A DNA stretch of 64,000 nt from the NCBI GenBank assembly GCA_043820105.1, contig JBDREC010000028.1, positions 1 through 64,000 of the forward strand, read 5' to 3'. The notes under the pieces were generated by a model. The model had not been told where the DNA came from. It did no database searches and saw only the letters and a program-made list of their open reading frames with translations. This stretch comes from JBDREC01 sp043820105 [NCBI: Pseudomonadota bacterium]. GTDB taxonomy: Bacteria > Bdellovibrionota_F > JAHFAK01. The position numbers and the translations under genes were made by a program. This document shows, one piece after another, positions 54,130 through 62,973 of the stretch; the first letter of the stretch is position 1; each line of letters begins with the position of its first letter.

Positions 54130-55019
54130 ATATTATTTTTGATAATATCTTCTAATTTTATTCTTTTAAACACATCTAAACATCCACCTGCAGTTGCATT
54201 ATAAATACTACATCTTTTTGCAGATAAATATTCAGCGATCAATCTATACTGTTTCCATCTTAAATAAAGTGTGTAAAATAAATACTCGGTATTAAATTTC
54301 CGCCAATCATTATGGTCACTGATTCCATCTTTTAAATCATAAAAATGGCTTGTCTCTTGCTTAGAATAATCTTCCAAATAATTATGATCACACCCTAAAA
54401 GATAGATTTCAGAAAAACCCATGTAAGCTGCTATATTAATGGCACTATAAACAACTGTCCTGGCCCCAAAAAGTGGTTTGCAAATATCCCATAAATTAGG
54501 ATTATCATAATTTCTTTCATCAATTTGAATGCTTTGTGAATAATCAAGATAGCAATAATTATCCTTTTGCAAATCTTTTCTGATCTTCAAATAATCTAAA
54601 ATTGAATATTTGTAGGGTTTATATCCAAAAAAACAGGTTGTCTTATCAGTATAATTTTTTTTAATACCTGCAAAAATTTTATCAAATGCCTCAAAATCAA
54701 ATGGATGGTGATTCGGAGCTTCAACGTGATAAGCAGGATTTATGTATTTAATATCTTTATGCAAGAAAAAATAACTCACACTAATACAAATCTCATCCTG
54801 AAGAATTTTTAAATCCTGTTTATTAATTGAAGGACCTGTTGCCAAAATAAAACAGCGTTTACCTTTATGAATATTTTTGAATTTTTTATTTAGATTAAAA
54901 AGTTTTTTCACTTCATTAGGCATAAAAAACCTTGAAGATATCTCTGATTTTGTTTGTTTTAATAAAGAGTACACATTGGGTGGTATCGTCCAATTGGCAA
55001 TTTTTTTGGCTGTTTTCAT
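54126..55019 (-). CDS. DUF115/GT42-like protein, possible sugar-acid transferase
   Basis: The 297-residue protein has CFILATGPSINKQDLKIL near residue 55 and ARTVVYSAINIAAYMGFSEI followed by YLLGCDHNYLED near 195. This layout (NGPS-type loop, then a conserved helix and L-G-x-D) is shared by DUF115 proteins and GT42 sialyltransferases such as Campylobacter CstI. With a NeuB-type synthase and a CMP-transferase nearby, a nonulosonate transferase is a reasonable guess, not proven. Confidence 0.6.
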   Translation of the reverse strand: MKTAKKIANWTIPPNVYSLLKQTKSEISSRFFMPNEVKKLFNLNKKFKNIHKGKRCFILATGPSINKQDLKILQDEICISVSYFFLHKDIKYINPAYHVEAPNHHPFDFEAFDKIFAGIKKNYTDKTTCFFGYKPYKYSILDYLKIRKDLQKDNYCYLDYSQSIQIDERNYDNPNLWDICKPLFGARTVVYSAINIAAYMGFSEIYLLGCDHNYLEDYSKQETSHFYDLKDGISDHNDWRKFNTEYLFYTLYLRWKQYRLIAEYLSAKRCSIYNATAGGCLDVFKRIKLEDIIKNNI

Positions 55020-55179
55020 TCAAACCCTATCTTTTTTATTATTTTCTTTTAAATAATCTATTAAATACAGCAATATTTTTTTATATCTATTATCTCAATA
55101 AATATCTAGTATCCTGATAAATTCATATTATAAAAATATTGCTTAGTACTATTTTCCGATTTATTTAAAATGAAAAAAT

Positions 55180-56079
55180 TTATCTAATTTTCAATATACC
55201 TTTTGATAAATAATTTTTTACTGTTTTTAATCTTTTTCTAATACCATCAATTCTCCACAAACAGAATCGATGTATTTTATACCATATTTCAAGCAATTTA
55301 GTTTTGGGGGATATTTTAATCCACGTCTTCTTATTCCTGCTCTCATTTTGCTCAGGATGAATACCTAGCAATTCTAAATAACCCTGAATAAATTGATCCT
55401 CGTCAAAATCACAATATTTCCAACGTCCCTTACATAAATCTCTAGTAATAATTTCCCCGGCGAAATAAGCATTCTTTCTGTTTATTTTCTTTTTAAATTT
55501 CAAATATACTTTCCAAAAAATATCCACATCTTCGCCTGCTCCCCAATTTGAAGTATATTCACCAAATCCGCCTACGTCCTTTATTATTTTTTTCTTTAAG
55601 CCAAAATTCGACCCCTGCACCCATGGATCACTAAATATTCTGTATATGTTGTTTGCCTCTTGAATTCTACCAACTACAAATTCATAATCTTGAAAATATT
55701 TTTTATATAAAGTTAAAGAATCATTTCTCTTAAAAGCATGATCATCATCTAAAAATATAATATCTTCAGAGCTCACTAAATTAAGAGCTTGATTCCATAG
55801 CATGGCTTTTTTATATTTTTTGGAAAAAGGAGTTACTAAATAATAATCAATATCCAAATCTTTTAGAAGGGTTTCATTTTCAATCGAATTTCGTGTGTAA
55901 ATCGTTAATTCATCTCCTGACTTATTTAAGGTTTTTGACCAAAACGACCCATCATCTGAAACAGCAATATCAACAGTTTCAGGGTAATCTTGATTTCTGA
56001 TTGACTCAATCGTTTTTTTAAGTACATCTCTGTATTTAATATCAGGGGCGTAATGTGCTATAATAATGCTGATTGTCAT
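55180..56079 (-). CDS. GT2/GT27-like glycosyltransferase
   Basis: The 299-residue GT-A enzyme begins ISIIIAHYAPDIKYRDVLKK and has VDIAVSDDGS, the metal motif EDIIFLDDDHAF, and GGFGEYTSNWGAGEDVDIFW. The last, with W-G-x-E-D, is the acceptor-binding signature of galactosyl- and GalNAc-transferases. It would act in the cytoplasm on the glycan precursor. Intergenic gaps of 96 and 160 bases on either side are AT-rich without visible features. Confidence 0.85.
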   Translation of the reverse strand: MTISIIIAHYAPDIKYRDVLKKTIESIRNQDYPETVDIAVSDDGSFWSKTLNKSGDELTIYTRNSIENETLLKDLDIDYYLVTPFSKKYKKAMLWNQALNLVSSEDIIFLDDDHAFKRNDSLTLYKKYFQDYEFVVGRIQEANNIYRIFSDPWVQGSNFGLKKKIIKDVGGFGEYTSNWGAGEDVDIFWKVYLKFKKKINRKNAYFAGEIITRDLCKGRWKYCDFDEDQFIQGYLELLGIHPEQNESRNKKTWIKISPKTKLLEIWYKIHRFCLWRIDGIRKRLKTVKNYLSKGILKIR

Positions 56080-56176
56080 ATTAATAACCTTAATTTATTG
56101 ATTAATATCTGAAATTTAATAAGCTATTTTATGCCTTTGAATGCAAGAAAGCGGTTTTTTTCAATAATAAGCTAAC

Positions 56177-57028
56177 TCAGAAGATCCTCAGTTTTTTCAT
56201 AACAGCTTTTTCAGAATCATACACTCTCTTAATACCATCTCCCAAATAACTTTTAACTGAATTTACTTGCTTGAATAATTTGTCCATTCCCTGTGGCTCA
56301 ATGCTGCTGGATTGATCGGTACCCCACATAGTATGGTCAATGGTAATATGCCTTTCAATAACCATGGCTCCCAGGGAAACAGCGATAGTTGTAGAATCAA
56401 GTCCATATTCATGGCCACTATATCCTACAACACATTTGTATCTTTCAATCATTTTTGGAATTACTAAAAGATTTAACTCATCATTCCTGGCTGGATATGA
56501 AGCATTACAGTGCATTAATACATACTGATTAGCATGTTTTTCCAAAAGTTCAACCGCGGCATCAATCTCATCCAGAGTCGACATTCCTGTTGATAAAATT
56601 AGTGGAATTTTTGTTTTTGCTGCTTCCGTAATTAACTCAATATTAGTTAAATGTGCAGAAGGTATTTTTAAAAAAGGGAGTTCATATTCCATAGCAAAGT
56701 TTAAACTATCCATATCCCAAACAGAAAATGACCAATTAATAGGCTTTTCTCTGCAATATCTGTCAATATAATCATATTCTTCTTTTTTAAATTCCAGTTT
56801 TTTCTTATATGCAAGATAAGTCATTTCTCCCCAGGGCGTCTGCTTTAAAATGTTTTTTTGATCTTCTGGAACAGAAATATCCGGGTTCTTTTTTTGAAAT
56901 TTGACACAATCCCATGAACAGGCAAAGCTTGCATCTATTAATTTTTTGACGATCTGCAGGTTTCCATTATGGTTAATTCCTATTTCAGCAATTAAAAATG
57001 GTTTTGTATATTTTTTAAAATCAAGCAT
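56177..57028 (-). CDS. NeuB-family sugar-acid synthase lacking SAF domain
   Basis: The 283-residue TIM-barrel protein matches sialic, legionaminic and pseudaminic acid synthases, which condense PEP with an N-acyl sugar. Visible blocks are FLIAEIGINHNGN, VKFQKKNPD, LPFLKIPSAHLTN, LILSTGMSTLDEI, HCNASYPA, GYSGHEYGL and ERHITID...TDQSSS. Typical members are about 340 residues and end in an antifreeze-like SAF domain that caps the partner active site. Here the chain stops after the barrel. ATG 57028 has AAGGAG upstream. It lies 11 bases after a radical SAM gene. Confidence 0.85.
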   Translation of the reverse strand: MLDFKKYTKPFLIAEIGINHNGNLQIVKKLIDASFACSWDCVKFQKKNPDISVPEDQKNILKQTPWGEMTYLAYKKKLEFKKEEYDYIDRYCREKPINWSFSVWDMDSLNFAMEYELPFLKIPSAHLTNIELITEAAKTKIPLILSTGMSTLDEIDAAVELLEKHANQYVLMHCNASYPARNDELNLLVIPKMIERYKCVVGYSGHEYGLDSTTIAVSLGAMVIERHITIDHTMWGTDQSSSIEPQGMDKLFKQVNSVKSYLGDGIKRVYDSEKAVMKKLRIF

Positions 57029-57039
57029 AAATTTCTCCT

Positions 57040-58098
57040 TCAAATTATAAATTCGCCGATTAGATTCATGTCACACATTTGACTGCATTTTATTCCAGGC
57101 TTTAAATTAAAATGATCCATTCTAAATTGTTTATATTTCTCTCCATTCCAAATAGCATATAGAGATTCATTTTTAGCGTCACCAAGGATTATTTCATTAT
57201 TATAATCTTCAACACATTCAACAGCTTCGCCATTAGATTTTATGGTCATTGACGTCCAAGGAAACTGACAAAACTCAATCCAATGAATGGAATTTGTTTC
57301 TTTTTGCCCTTTTAAATACCACTTTTGATCCTGACTCTTTAAATAAATATAAACATCATAATCGGCAAAAGCATCCTTTAATTTTCCAAAGGCTTCTAAT
57401 TGGTTTTGATTATCCAAATTTAGCATTGTAATAACAATATTTGTTTTTAAATTTTTCTTTTCCTTAAGTTCGATTAATTTCAAAATTCTTTTATAACTTT
57501 CAGTAAAATCAGATGCCTTCCCCCTTATTTCCCGATGAATAAAATCATCTGTACTCTCTATGGAATATTTTATATAGTTAAGGCCATTTTCAAACTGTTG
57601 AATCGTCTTATCAATATTAATATTAGCAGGATTACAGCTAAAATATGTTATTATTCCTCTTTCATTCAAAATTCTGATCTTTTCAGGCAGATCCTTGTCT
57701 AAAAGCGGATCACCATAACCATGCATTACAATAACTTTTGGTATTATATAAAGAAAAAAATGATTTTCACTCATCTCATGAGGATCAATTTTATATTTTT
57801 GCAATACAAAGCTTTCCCATTTTTCCCAGTCACTGTCACTGAAGGGGTCTAATTGCAAGGCAATTTTTTTAAATATATCCAGGCTCATAGTTTCAACGTT
57901 TCTTTTCATCATAGTTGTACGTGGACACATTTTGCATTTCATGTTGCATGCATTTGTGGTCTCAATATTATAGACATATGGCTTTTCTGATCTGAATTTT
58001 TCAAACTCACTTGTTAGAAAATTCATTTCATATTTCTTGCCGCAAAGAAGGTCATATTTTAAATCATAAATCTTCATGTAAAAATTAATATCAAACAT
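57040..58098 (-). CDS. Radical SAM enzyme with SPASM-like tail
   Basis: The 352-residue protein has the iron-sulfur motif C51-x3-C55-x2-C58 (ACNMKCKMCPR), VIVMHGYGDPLLDKDL, and C-terminal Cys groups (FCQFPWTSMTIKSNGEAVEC ... CSQMC) that fit a SPASM or twitch extra cluster. Substrate unknown. Such enzymes in glycan loci may do sugar dehydration, epimerisation or peptide modification. Its place between the aminotransferase and NeuB-like genes suggests a step in the sugar-acid pathway. Confidence 0.83.
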   Translation of the reverse strand: MFDINFYMKIYDLKYDLLCGKKYEMNFLTSEFEKFRSEKPYVYNIETTNACNMKCKMCPRTTMMKRNVETMSLDIFKKIALQLDPFSDSDWEKWESFVLQKYKIDPHEMSENHFFLYIIPKVIVMHGYGDPLLDKDLPEKIRILNERGIITYFSCNPANINIDKTIQQFENGLNYIKYSIESTDDFIHREIRGKASDFTESYKRILKLIELKEKKNLKTNIVITMLNLDNQNQLEAFGKLKDAFADYDVYIYLKSQDQKWYLKGQKETNSIHWIEFCQFPWTSMTIKSNGEAVECVEDYNNEIILGDAKNESLYAIWNGEKYKQFRMDHFNLKPGIKCSQMCDMNLIGEFII

Positions 58099-58133
58099 TT
58101 TTTCTTCTTTTCCTATTCCAGCTTAACTCACAA

Positions 58134-58415
58134 TTAAGCTTTTATTTTTTTGATTACCTTTGCAAGAATTCCTGCTTTTTCACTGGCTAAATTAAGATCT
58201 CTATAATTTGTTTTAAACTGCATCAACTTGGGCTGAATAGATTCTGCTATAGGACATATTCCCTTTTCATATGCAATATTTTCATAAACCCAGGGACATC
58301 TATATGCAAATTGTCTGCTTTCTATAACTGGTTCAAGGTAAGGAACTGACCATGCACCATAAAAGCCATCCCCACCTGCATCAACATATGCTTTTCTAAA
58401 ATCTTCCCAATTCAC
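58134..58415 (-). pseudogene. C-terminal part of the frameshifted DegT aminotransferase
   Basis: These 93 codons (NWEDFRKAYVDAGGDGFYGA, YRCPWVYENIAYEKGICPIA) form the missing C-terminus of the aminotransferase encoded just upstream. Reading back in this frame past the GTG gives E-E-A-I-G-V-N-W, which continues sensibly from the upstream Y-E-G. A single G added to the run at 58430-58436 would join both parts into one protein of about 405 residues. Alone, this fragment is not expected to be functional. Confidence 0.85.
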
Positions 58416-59353
58416 GCCAATTGCTTCTTCCCCCCCTCATATTTAACTCCCAAAGTGTAATAAGTATTTTCATATTCTTCTGGAGTTTTTTGTGGAATTA
58501 AGTAATCAGTTTGAGCCATAACATCCATAAATATTTTCGCGCTTTCTTTCCTTAAATTAATTAGTTCTCCTGCTCTCTCAAGCTGAGCAAGAGCAATGGC
58601 TGCTGAGAATTCATTTAAGCGATAATTCCAACCCAGCATATCATGTCTTTTATAATTAGGATTTTGAAAAACTTCTGCATTTAGCCTTATTCTGCCTTCC
58701 TGGGCTCTAAGATTTTTATAACCATGACCTCCAATTTTCCTGACCTTTTGAGCAAACTGCTCATCATCAGTAATTACAGCTCCACCCTCTCCACATGAAA
58801 TATGTTTTGTATTTTCAAAGCTATAACTTGCCATATGACCAATGGTTCCTAAAAGCCTCCCTTTATACTTTGAAAATAAGGCCTGAGCATTATCTTCAAT
58901 AACAATAAGATTATTTTCTTTTGCTATTTCCATGACTGGATCCATGTCAGGTGCTAGGCCATAAATAGCAACAGTAATTATTGCCTTTGTCTTATTTGTT
59001 ATTTTTCTTTTAATATCTTCTGGATCGATACTAAAAGTGTCAGGATCAATATCAGCATAAACTGGCACAGCGTTAGCATGCAAGGTTGCAGTTGTGTCCA
59101 TTATAACTGTTAGACCAGGCGAAATGACCTCATCTCCTGGTTTTACCCCTCCAGCTTCTAAAGCAGCGTGTAGAGTTGCTGTGCCTGAATTTAGAGCTAT
59201 GGCATAATTTACTCCATGAAGTTTGGCCAACTGATTTTCAAGGCTTTGGTTCCAATTACCAGTTGTAGCAGACCAATTTTCGCCTTCCAATACTTTTTTA
59301 ATATATTCAAATTCATTCCCAAGGTATTTAACAGGGTTTTTTAATTCGCTCAT
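58412..59353 (-). pseudogene. DegT/DnrJ/EryC1 aminotransferase, N-terminal part (frameshifted)
   Basis: These 313 codons encode most of a PLP-dependent sugar aminotransferase: LNSGTATLHAALEAGGVKPG, VIEDNAQALFSKYKG (Asp154) and SFENTKHISCGEGG with the PLP lysine Lys183, then WNYRLNEFSAAIAL. It ends abruptly after YEGGKKQLA because of a frameshift at seven G. With the shift repaired it would put an amino group on a keto sugar, feeding the NeuB and CMP-transfer steps. It overlaps the cytidylyltransferase gene by 4 bases. Confidence 0.88.
58430..58436 (-). repeat. G7 run at the aminotransferase frameshift
   Basis: Seven G on the minus strand lie exactly where the reading frame breaks. Eight G (or five) would restore the full aminotransferase. 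Homopolymer G runs in surface-sugar genes are classical phase-variation switches; a sequencing or assembly error is the main alternative. Confidence 0.85.
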
Positions 59354-60117
59354 TTAAATTCCTTTAAAACAAGTTTTGTTTTCTGTATCTGGTTTGCTTT
59401 CCATTCTTTCTGAAGGTATTGATTTATTTTTATTATTTCAGGATTTGCATCAAGATATTTTATAATGTCATACAAATTATAATATTTATCATCCTTTGAT
59501 TCATAATGTTCAATAATTCTTTTGAAAAACTCAAAATCATCCTTATAATCAAGAGTCATGCGAATATCATCTCTGTAAAATATAGGATCAACGGATTCCA
59601 GTTCCTGGATTTTAAAAAGACCCGTATCTTTAAAATAAGTCCACATCATTTCAGTATCTTCACTATCCTTAATCTCACAGACCTCCTTAAGTGCCTTAGA
59701 ACTAATCCCATAAGTAAAAGCGCCACAAATAACCTGGCTTGATTCAACAAAATCAAATTTATATTTTTCATATTGATCAAAAGCTAAATCAATTAGCATT
59801 GGTTCACAAAACAGATCATCACCATCAGCTGTCACAAAAAATTCTATATCATACATCCTGCAAGCTCCATTCCAACGCTCGAGCTTATCTTCAACAGGAC
59901 CCCGGAAACAGGATATATTATTATTTTTAGCGATTTCACCAAGGATATCATCTTCAGGCAAATGAGTTGTGCATAAAATTATATTATCTGCCTTCTGGCT
60001 CCTTTTTACTCTTGATATTAGATGCTCAGTCGTTGATTTCCCATTTATTTCCATCAAAGCCTTATTGGGAAGTCTTGTTGAACCCATTCTTACCGTTATT
60101 AAAATAGATTTATTCAT
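59350..60117 (-). CDS. SpsF-like cytidylyltransferase
   Basis: The 255-residue protein matches the SpsF/COG1861 group: ILITVRMGSTRLPNKALMEI at the N-terminus is the CTP-binding motif, followed by FFVTADGDDLFCEP (metal Asp) and RMTLDYKDDFEFFKRI. It probably activates a sugar acid as the CMP derivative for transfer. It directly follows the phosphatase gene without a gap and overlaps the aminotransferase gene, so all three are one operon. Confidence 0.85.
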   Translation of the reverse strand: MNKSILITVRMGSTRLPNKALMEINGKSTTEHLISRVKRSQKADNIILCTTHLPEDDILGEIAKNNNISCFRGPVEDKLERWNGACRMYDIEFFVTADGDDLFCEPMLIDLAFDQYEKYKFDFVESSQVICGAFTYGISSKALKEVCEIKDSEDTEMMWTYFKDTGLFKIQELESVDPIFYRDDIRMTLDYKDDFEFFKRIIEHYESKDDKYYNLYDIIKYLDANPEIIKINQYLQKEWKANQIQKTKLVLKEFK

Positions 60118-60588
60118 TTAATTTTCCTTTAAAATATCATAAAGCTCGCGAATGACGCCATATCCGCCTTTCGTTTTTAAAACTTTTTTTGATATTTTTT
60201 TTATCTCTTCAGAAGCATCAATTGGGCAATAAGGGTGACCAACAATTTTCATTATTTCTAAGTCATTAATATCATTGCCGACATAAATTACATTTTCCAA
60301 ATTAATCCCATTAACTTTACAATAATCCTTAAGTATTTTCTGCTTGTCATCCACACCACTAATAAGCGGGATGTCTAGTTTATCAGCTCTCTTGGCTACT
60401 ACTTTATTTGTCTCTGCAGTGATTATTATTTGTTTTAATCCAAGTTTTTTAAAAAAAGAAATCGTCATCCCATCTGATCTGCAAAAAGCTACTGTTTCCA
60501 ATCCATTTTCAGAAAGATAAACTCTATTATCAGTTAATACTCCATCACAATCATAAACAATTAATTCATACTTTAGTAAACTTGACAT
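60118..60588 (-). CDS. KdsC-like HAD phosphatase
   Basis: The 156-residue HAD enzyme without a cap domain has VYDCDGVLTDNRVYLSENG (Asp13, Asp15), GLKQIIITAETN and YVGNDINDLEIMKIVG. It matches KdsC and related phosphatases that dephosphorylate Kdo-8-P or nonulosonate-9-P. It heads the minus-strand glycan run. In this cluster it would remove phosphate from the NeuB product before CMP activation. Confidence 0.88.
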   Translation of the reverse strand: MSSLLKYELIVYDCDGVLTDNRVYLSENGLETVAFCRSDGMTISFFKKLGLKQIIITAETNKVVAKRADKLDIPLISGVDDKQKILKDYCKVNGINLENVIYVGNDINDLEIMKIVGHPYCPIDASEEIKKISKKVLKTKGGYGVIRELYDILKEN

Positions 60589-60831
60589 ATCTCATTCCTT
60601 GTATACATCTATTAATTTAGAATTCTTAATTACCTGTTGATGTCAAAAAAACCTGATTATTATGCGTAGAACAATAATTTGACGCACTACCGTCATTAAA
60701 AACAGCAAATGCAATTTTAAAAAATATTCTAACCTTTAAAATTTATAAGTCTAGTCAAAAGAATAAAATAAAAAAAAGGCAAAAACGTAAAGCAAAAACA
60801 ATATGAAAAAACAATATAAAGAAAAAAATAC

Positions 60832-60860
60832 TTGCACTTGCTTTTTATTTTGGATAGTTT
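60832..60860 (+). promoter_or_regulatory. Possible promoter of the plus-strand glycan genes
   Basis: TTGCAC (60832-60837) and TAGTTT (60855-60860) are 17 bases apart, about 38 bases ahead of the oxidoreductase ATG. The match is partial. The divergent gap 60589-60831 is very A-rich and must also hold the promoter of the minus-strand run. Confidence 0.3.
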
Positions 60861-60897
60861 ACCCCAATTAAATTACTTAACAAGCGCATGGAATGAT

Positions 60898-61926
60898 ATG
60901 AAATTAGGGATCATTGGCTTCGGGAAAATGGGAAAAATCAGAAATGATGTAATCCAAAAGCATCCGGATTTATCGTTGGAGGGTGTCTTTGATACCGTTT
61001 CACCCAATCTTCAAACAGATTTAAATTGTAAAATTTATAAAAATTATCACGAGTTATTAGATTCAAACATTGATGCAGTAATTGTTTGCACACCAAACAA
61101 ATTCACTCCTCAAATTGTCATAGATGCCTTAAATAAAAAGAAACATGTTTTTTGTGAAAAACCTCCTGGCAGGAATGTTGAAGATATAAAAAATATCATT
61201 GCTGCAGAGAAAAAAAATAAAGCATTGAAATTAAAATTTGGTTTTAATCATCGCTATCATGGCGCTATAATGGAAGCAAAAGCAATTATAGAAAGTGATA
61301 GATTGGGAAATATTCTCTGGTTAAGAGGAATATATGGCAAATCCGGGGCCAGTGATTTTGAAAAACAGTGGAGAAGTGATCGTAACATATGTGGAGGTGG
61401 CATTTTATTAGATCAGGGAATTCATATGCTGGATCTTTTTCGCTTATTTTGTAAAGACTTTCAGGAAGTGAAAAGCTTGGTTACAAATTCTCATTGGAAT
61501 ATTGATGTCGAAGATAATGTTTTTGCTATTTTGCGAAATAAAAACAGTCAGATGGCAATGTTGCATTCATCCTCAACTCAATGGAAACATACCTTTTCCC
61601 TGGAAATATTTCTTGAGAGAGGATATCTCATTATCAAAGGCATATTATCTTCAACCCGCAGTTATGGTTCCGGTGAAAGACTGATCGTGGCAATTAAACA
61701 GTTAGAGGATGAAAGTTTTGCTTTGGGAAATCCACGGGAAGAAATCATTTATTTTGATCAGGATAAATCATGGGAATTAGAAATTGAGGACTTTTGGGAT
61801 TGTGTGAAAAATAACAAGAAGGTTTTAGTTGGATCGTCCAATGATGCATATAAAGCAATGGAATTAGTATATAAAATATATAATTCAGATAAAAAATGGA
61901 GCCACAAGCAGCAAAAGTGCAAATAA
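60898..61926 (+). CDS. Gfo/Idh/MocA family oxidoreductase
   Basis: The 342-residue NAD(P)-dependent enzyme has the Rossmann start LGIIGFGKMGKIRNDV, VIVCTPNKFTPQIV, and the catalytic-lysine motif FCEKPPGRN. GGILLDQGIHMLDLFRLF is the typical substrate-side helix. It would oxidise or reduce a sugar or sugar nucleotide in the glycan pathway. I start it at ATG 60898, since the Rossmann fold starts there and GGA lies upstream; the 22-codon extension to 60832 reads the putative promoter. Confidence 0.88.
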   Translation: MKLGIIGFGKMGKIRNDVIQKHPDLSLEGVFDTVSPNLQTDLNCKIYKNYHELLDSNIDAVIVCTPNKFTPQIVIDALNKKKHVFCEKPPGRNVEDIKNIIAAEKKNKALKLKFGFNHRYHGAIMEAKAIIESDRLGNILWLRGIYGKSGASDFEKQWRSDRNICGGGILLDQGIHMLDLFRLFCKDFQEVKSLVTNSHWNIDVEDNVFAILRNKNSQMAMLHSSSTQWKHTFSLEIFLERGYLIIKGILSSTRSYGSGERLIVAIKQLEDESFALGNPREEIIYFDQDKSWELEIEDFWDCVKNNKKVLVGSSNDAYKAMELVYKIYNSDKKWSHKQQKCK

Positions 61927-61948
61927 TCCACCTTAAAAAGGAGATCAA

Positions 61949-62971
61949 ATGAGACGCGTAGTAATGTCAAGCTCATATACACAGGCTGATATTAAGCCCT
62001 ACGAATTATTTAAAAAATATCTTGAGATCGTTGATAAAGAAGTTAAAAGATTATTAATTGATAAAAATGATTTGAAAAAAATCAACTGCCCTGCATGCAA
62101 AAGTGACAATTCAAAATTTGCATTTAAAAAGTTCGGCTTGGCTTATGCTGAATGTTTACAATGCGGTTCCCTTTATATTTCACCAAGACCATCTGATGAT
62201 AAAATTAACAAATATTTTCTTAAATCCAGGGCAACTGCTTTCTGGAATGAGCATATCTTAAAAAAAACAATCCAATCGCGCGTGCAACATCTGATCAGAC
62301 CTGAAGTAATGTGGGTAGCCAATACTACCGGAACCTTTTGCAAAGAACCCAATACCTTTATTGAAATCAAATCCAGATACCCTGAATTTTTAGAGGGAAT
62401 TGAACAACTTAAACTGTTTAAAGAAAAGATTATTATAGATCCGGAAATGCTACTGTCAGAAAGCTTTGTAGATAAAAATGGATTCACTATAATAAAGGAT
62501 CTTGATAGAAATAATGAATGTAAAAACATTAAGGCCGATGTCGCAACGGGTTTTTACCTACTTGACAGGCTTTCTGAGCCATATGAATTATTAAAAACAC
62601 TAAATTCAATGTTACTGGACAAGGGTTTATTGTTTCTTATAAGTACTACCATAAGTGGATTAGATTTACAAGTTTTGTGGGAGAATTCCAATGCAATTTT
62701 TCCTCCGGAAAACATGAATATTTTGTCTATTGAAGGATTTAAAATATTACTCGATAATTGCGGATTTGAAATCATTGAATTAAGCACCCCTGGCCAATTA
62801 GATCTGGAATATATTAAAAATGCCATGAAATATAATAAAAACTTGCAAATTCCAAGATTCCTTTCTTACTTTATCAATAACCGTGATGAACGTGCACAGG
62901 AAAGATTTCAGGAATTTTTACAGGAAGTCAGATTAAGTTCTCATCTTAGAATCGTAGCCAGAAAGAAGTGA
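61949..62971 (+). CDS. Methyltransferase-like protein with N-terminal zinc ribbon
   Basis: The 340-residue protein has a four-cysteine zinc ribbon (Cys47, Cys50, Cys69, Cys72; CPACKSD ... CLQCGSLYISPRP), as in sugar C-methyltransferases and related Methyltransf_23 proteins. The usual motif I glycine loop is not clear; ADVATGFYLLDRLSEPYELL and LLDKGLLFLISTT match the later part. A role in modifying a deoxysugar is likely but unproven. AAGGAGATCAA precedes the ATG. It overlaps the next gene. Confidence 0.72.
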   Translation: MRRVVMSSSYTQADIKPYELFKKYLEIVDKEVKRLLIDKNDLKKINCPACKSDNSKFAFKKFGLAYAECLQCGSLYISPRPSDDKINKYFLKSRATAFWNEHILKKTIQSRVQHLIRPEVMWVANTTGTFCKEPNTFIEIKSRYPEFLEGIEQLKLFKEKIIIDPEMLLSESFVDKNGFTIIKDLDRNNECKNIKADVATGFYLLDRLSEPYELLKTLNSMLLDKGLLFLISTTISGLDLQVLWENSNAIFPPENMNILSIEGFKILLDNCGFEIIELSTPGQLDLEYIKNAMKYNKNLQIPRFLSYFINNRDERAQERFQEFLQEVRLSSHLRIVARKK

Positions 62972-62973
62972 AA

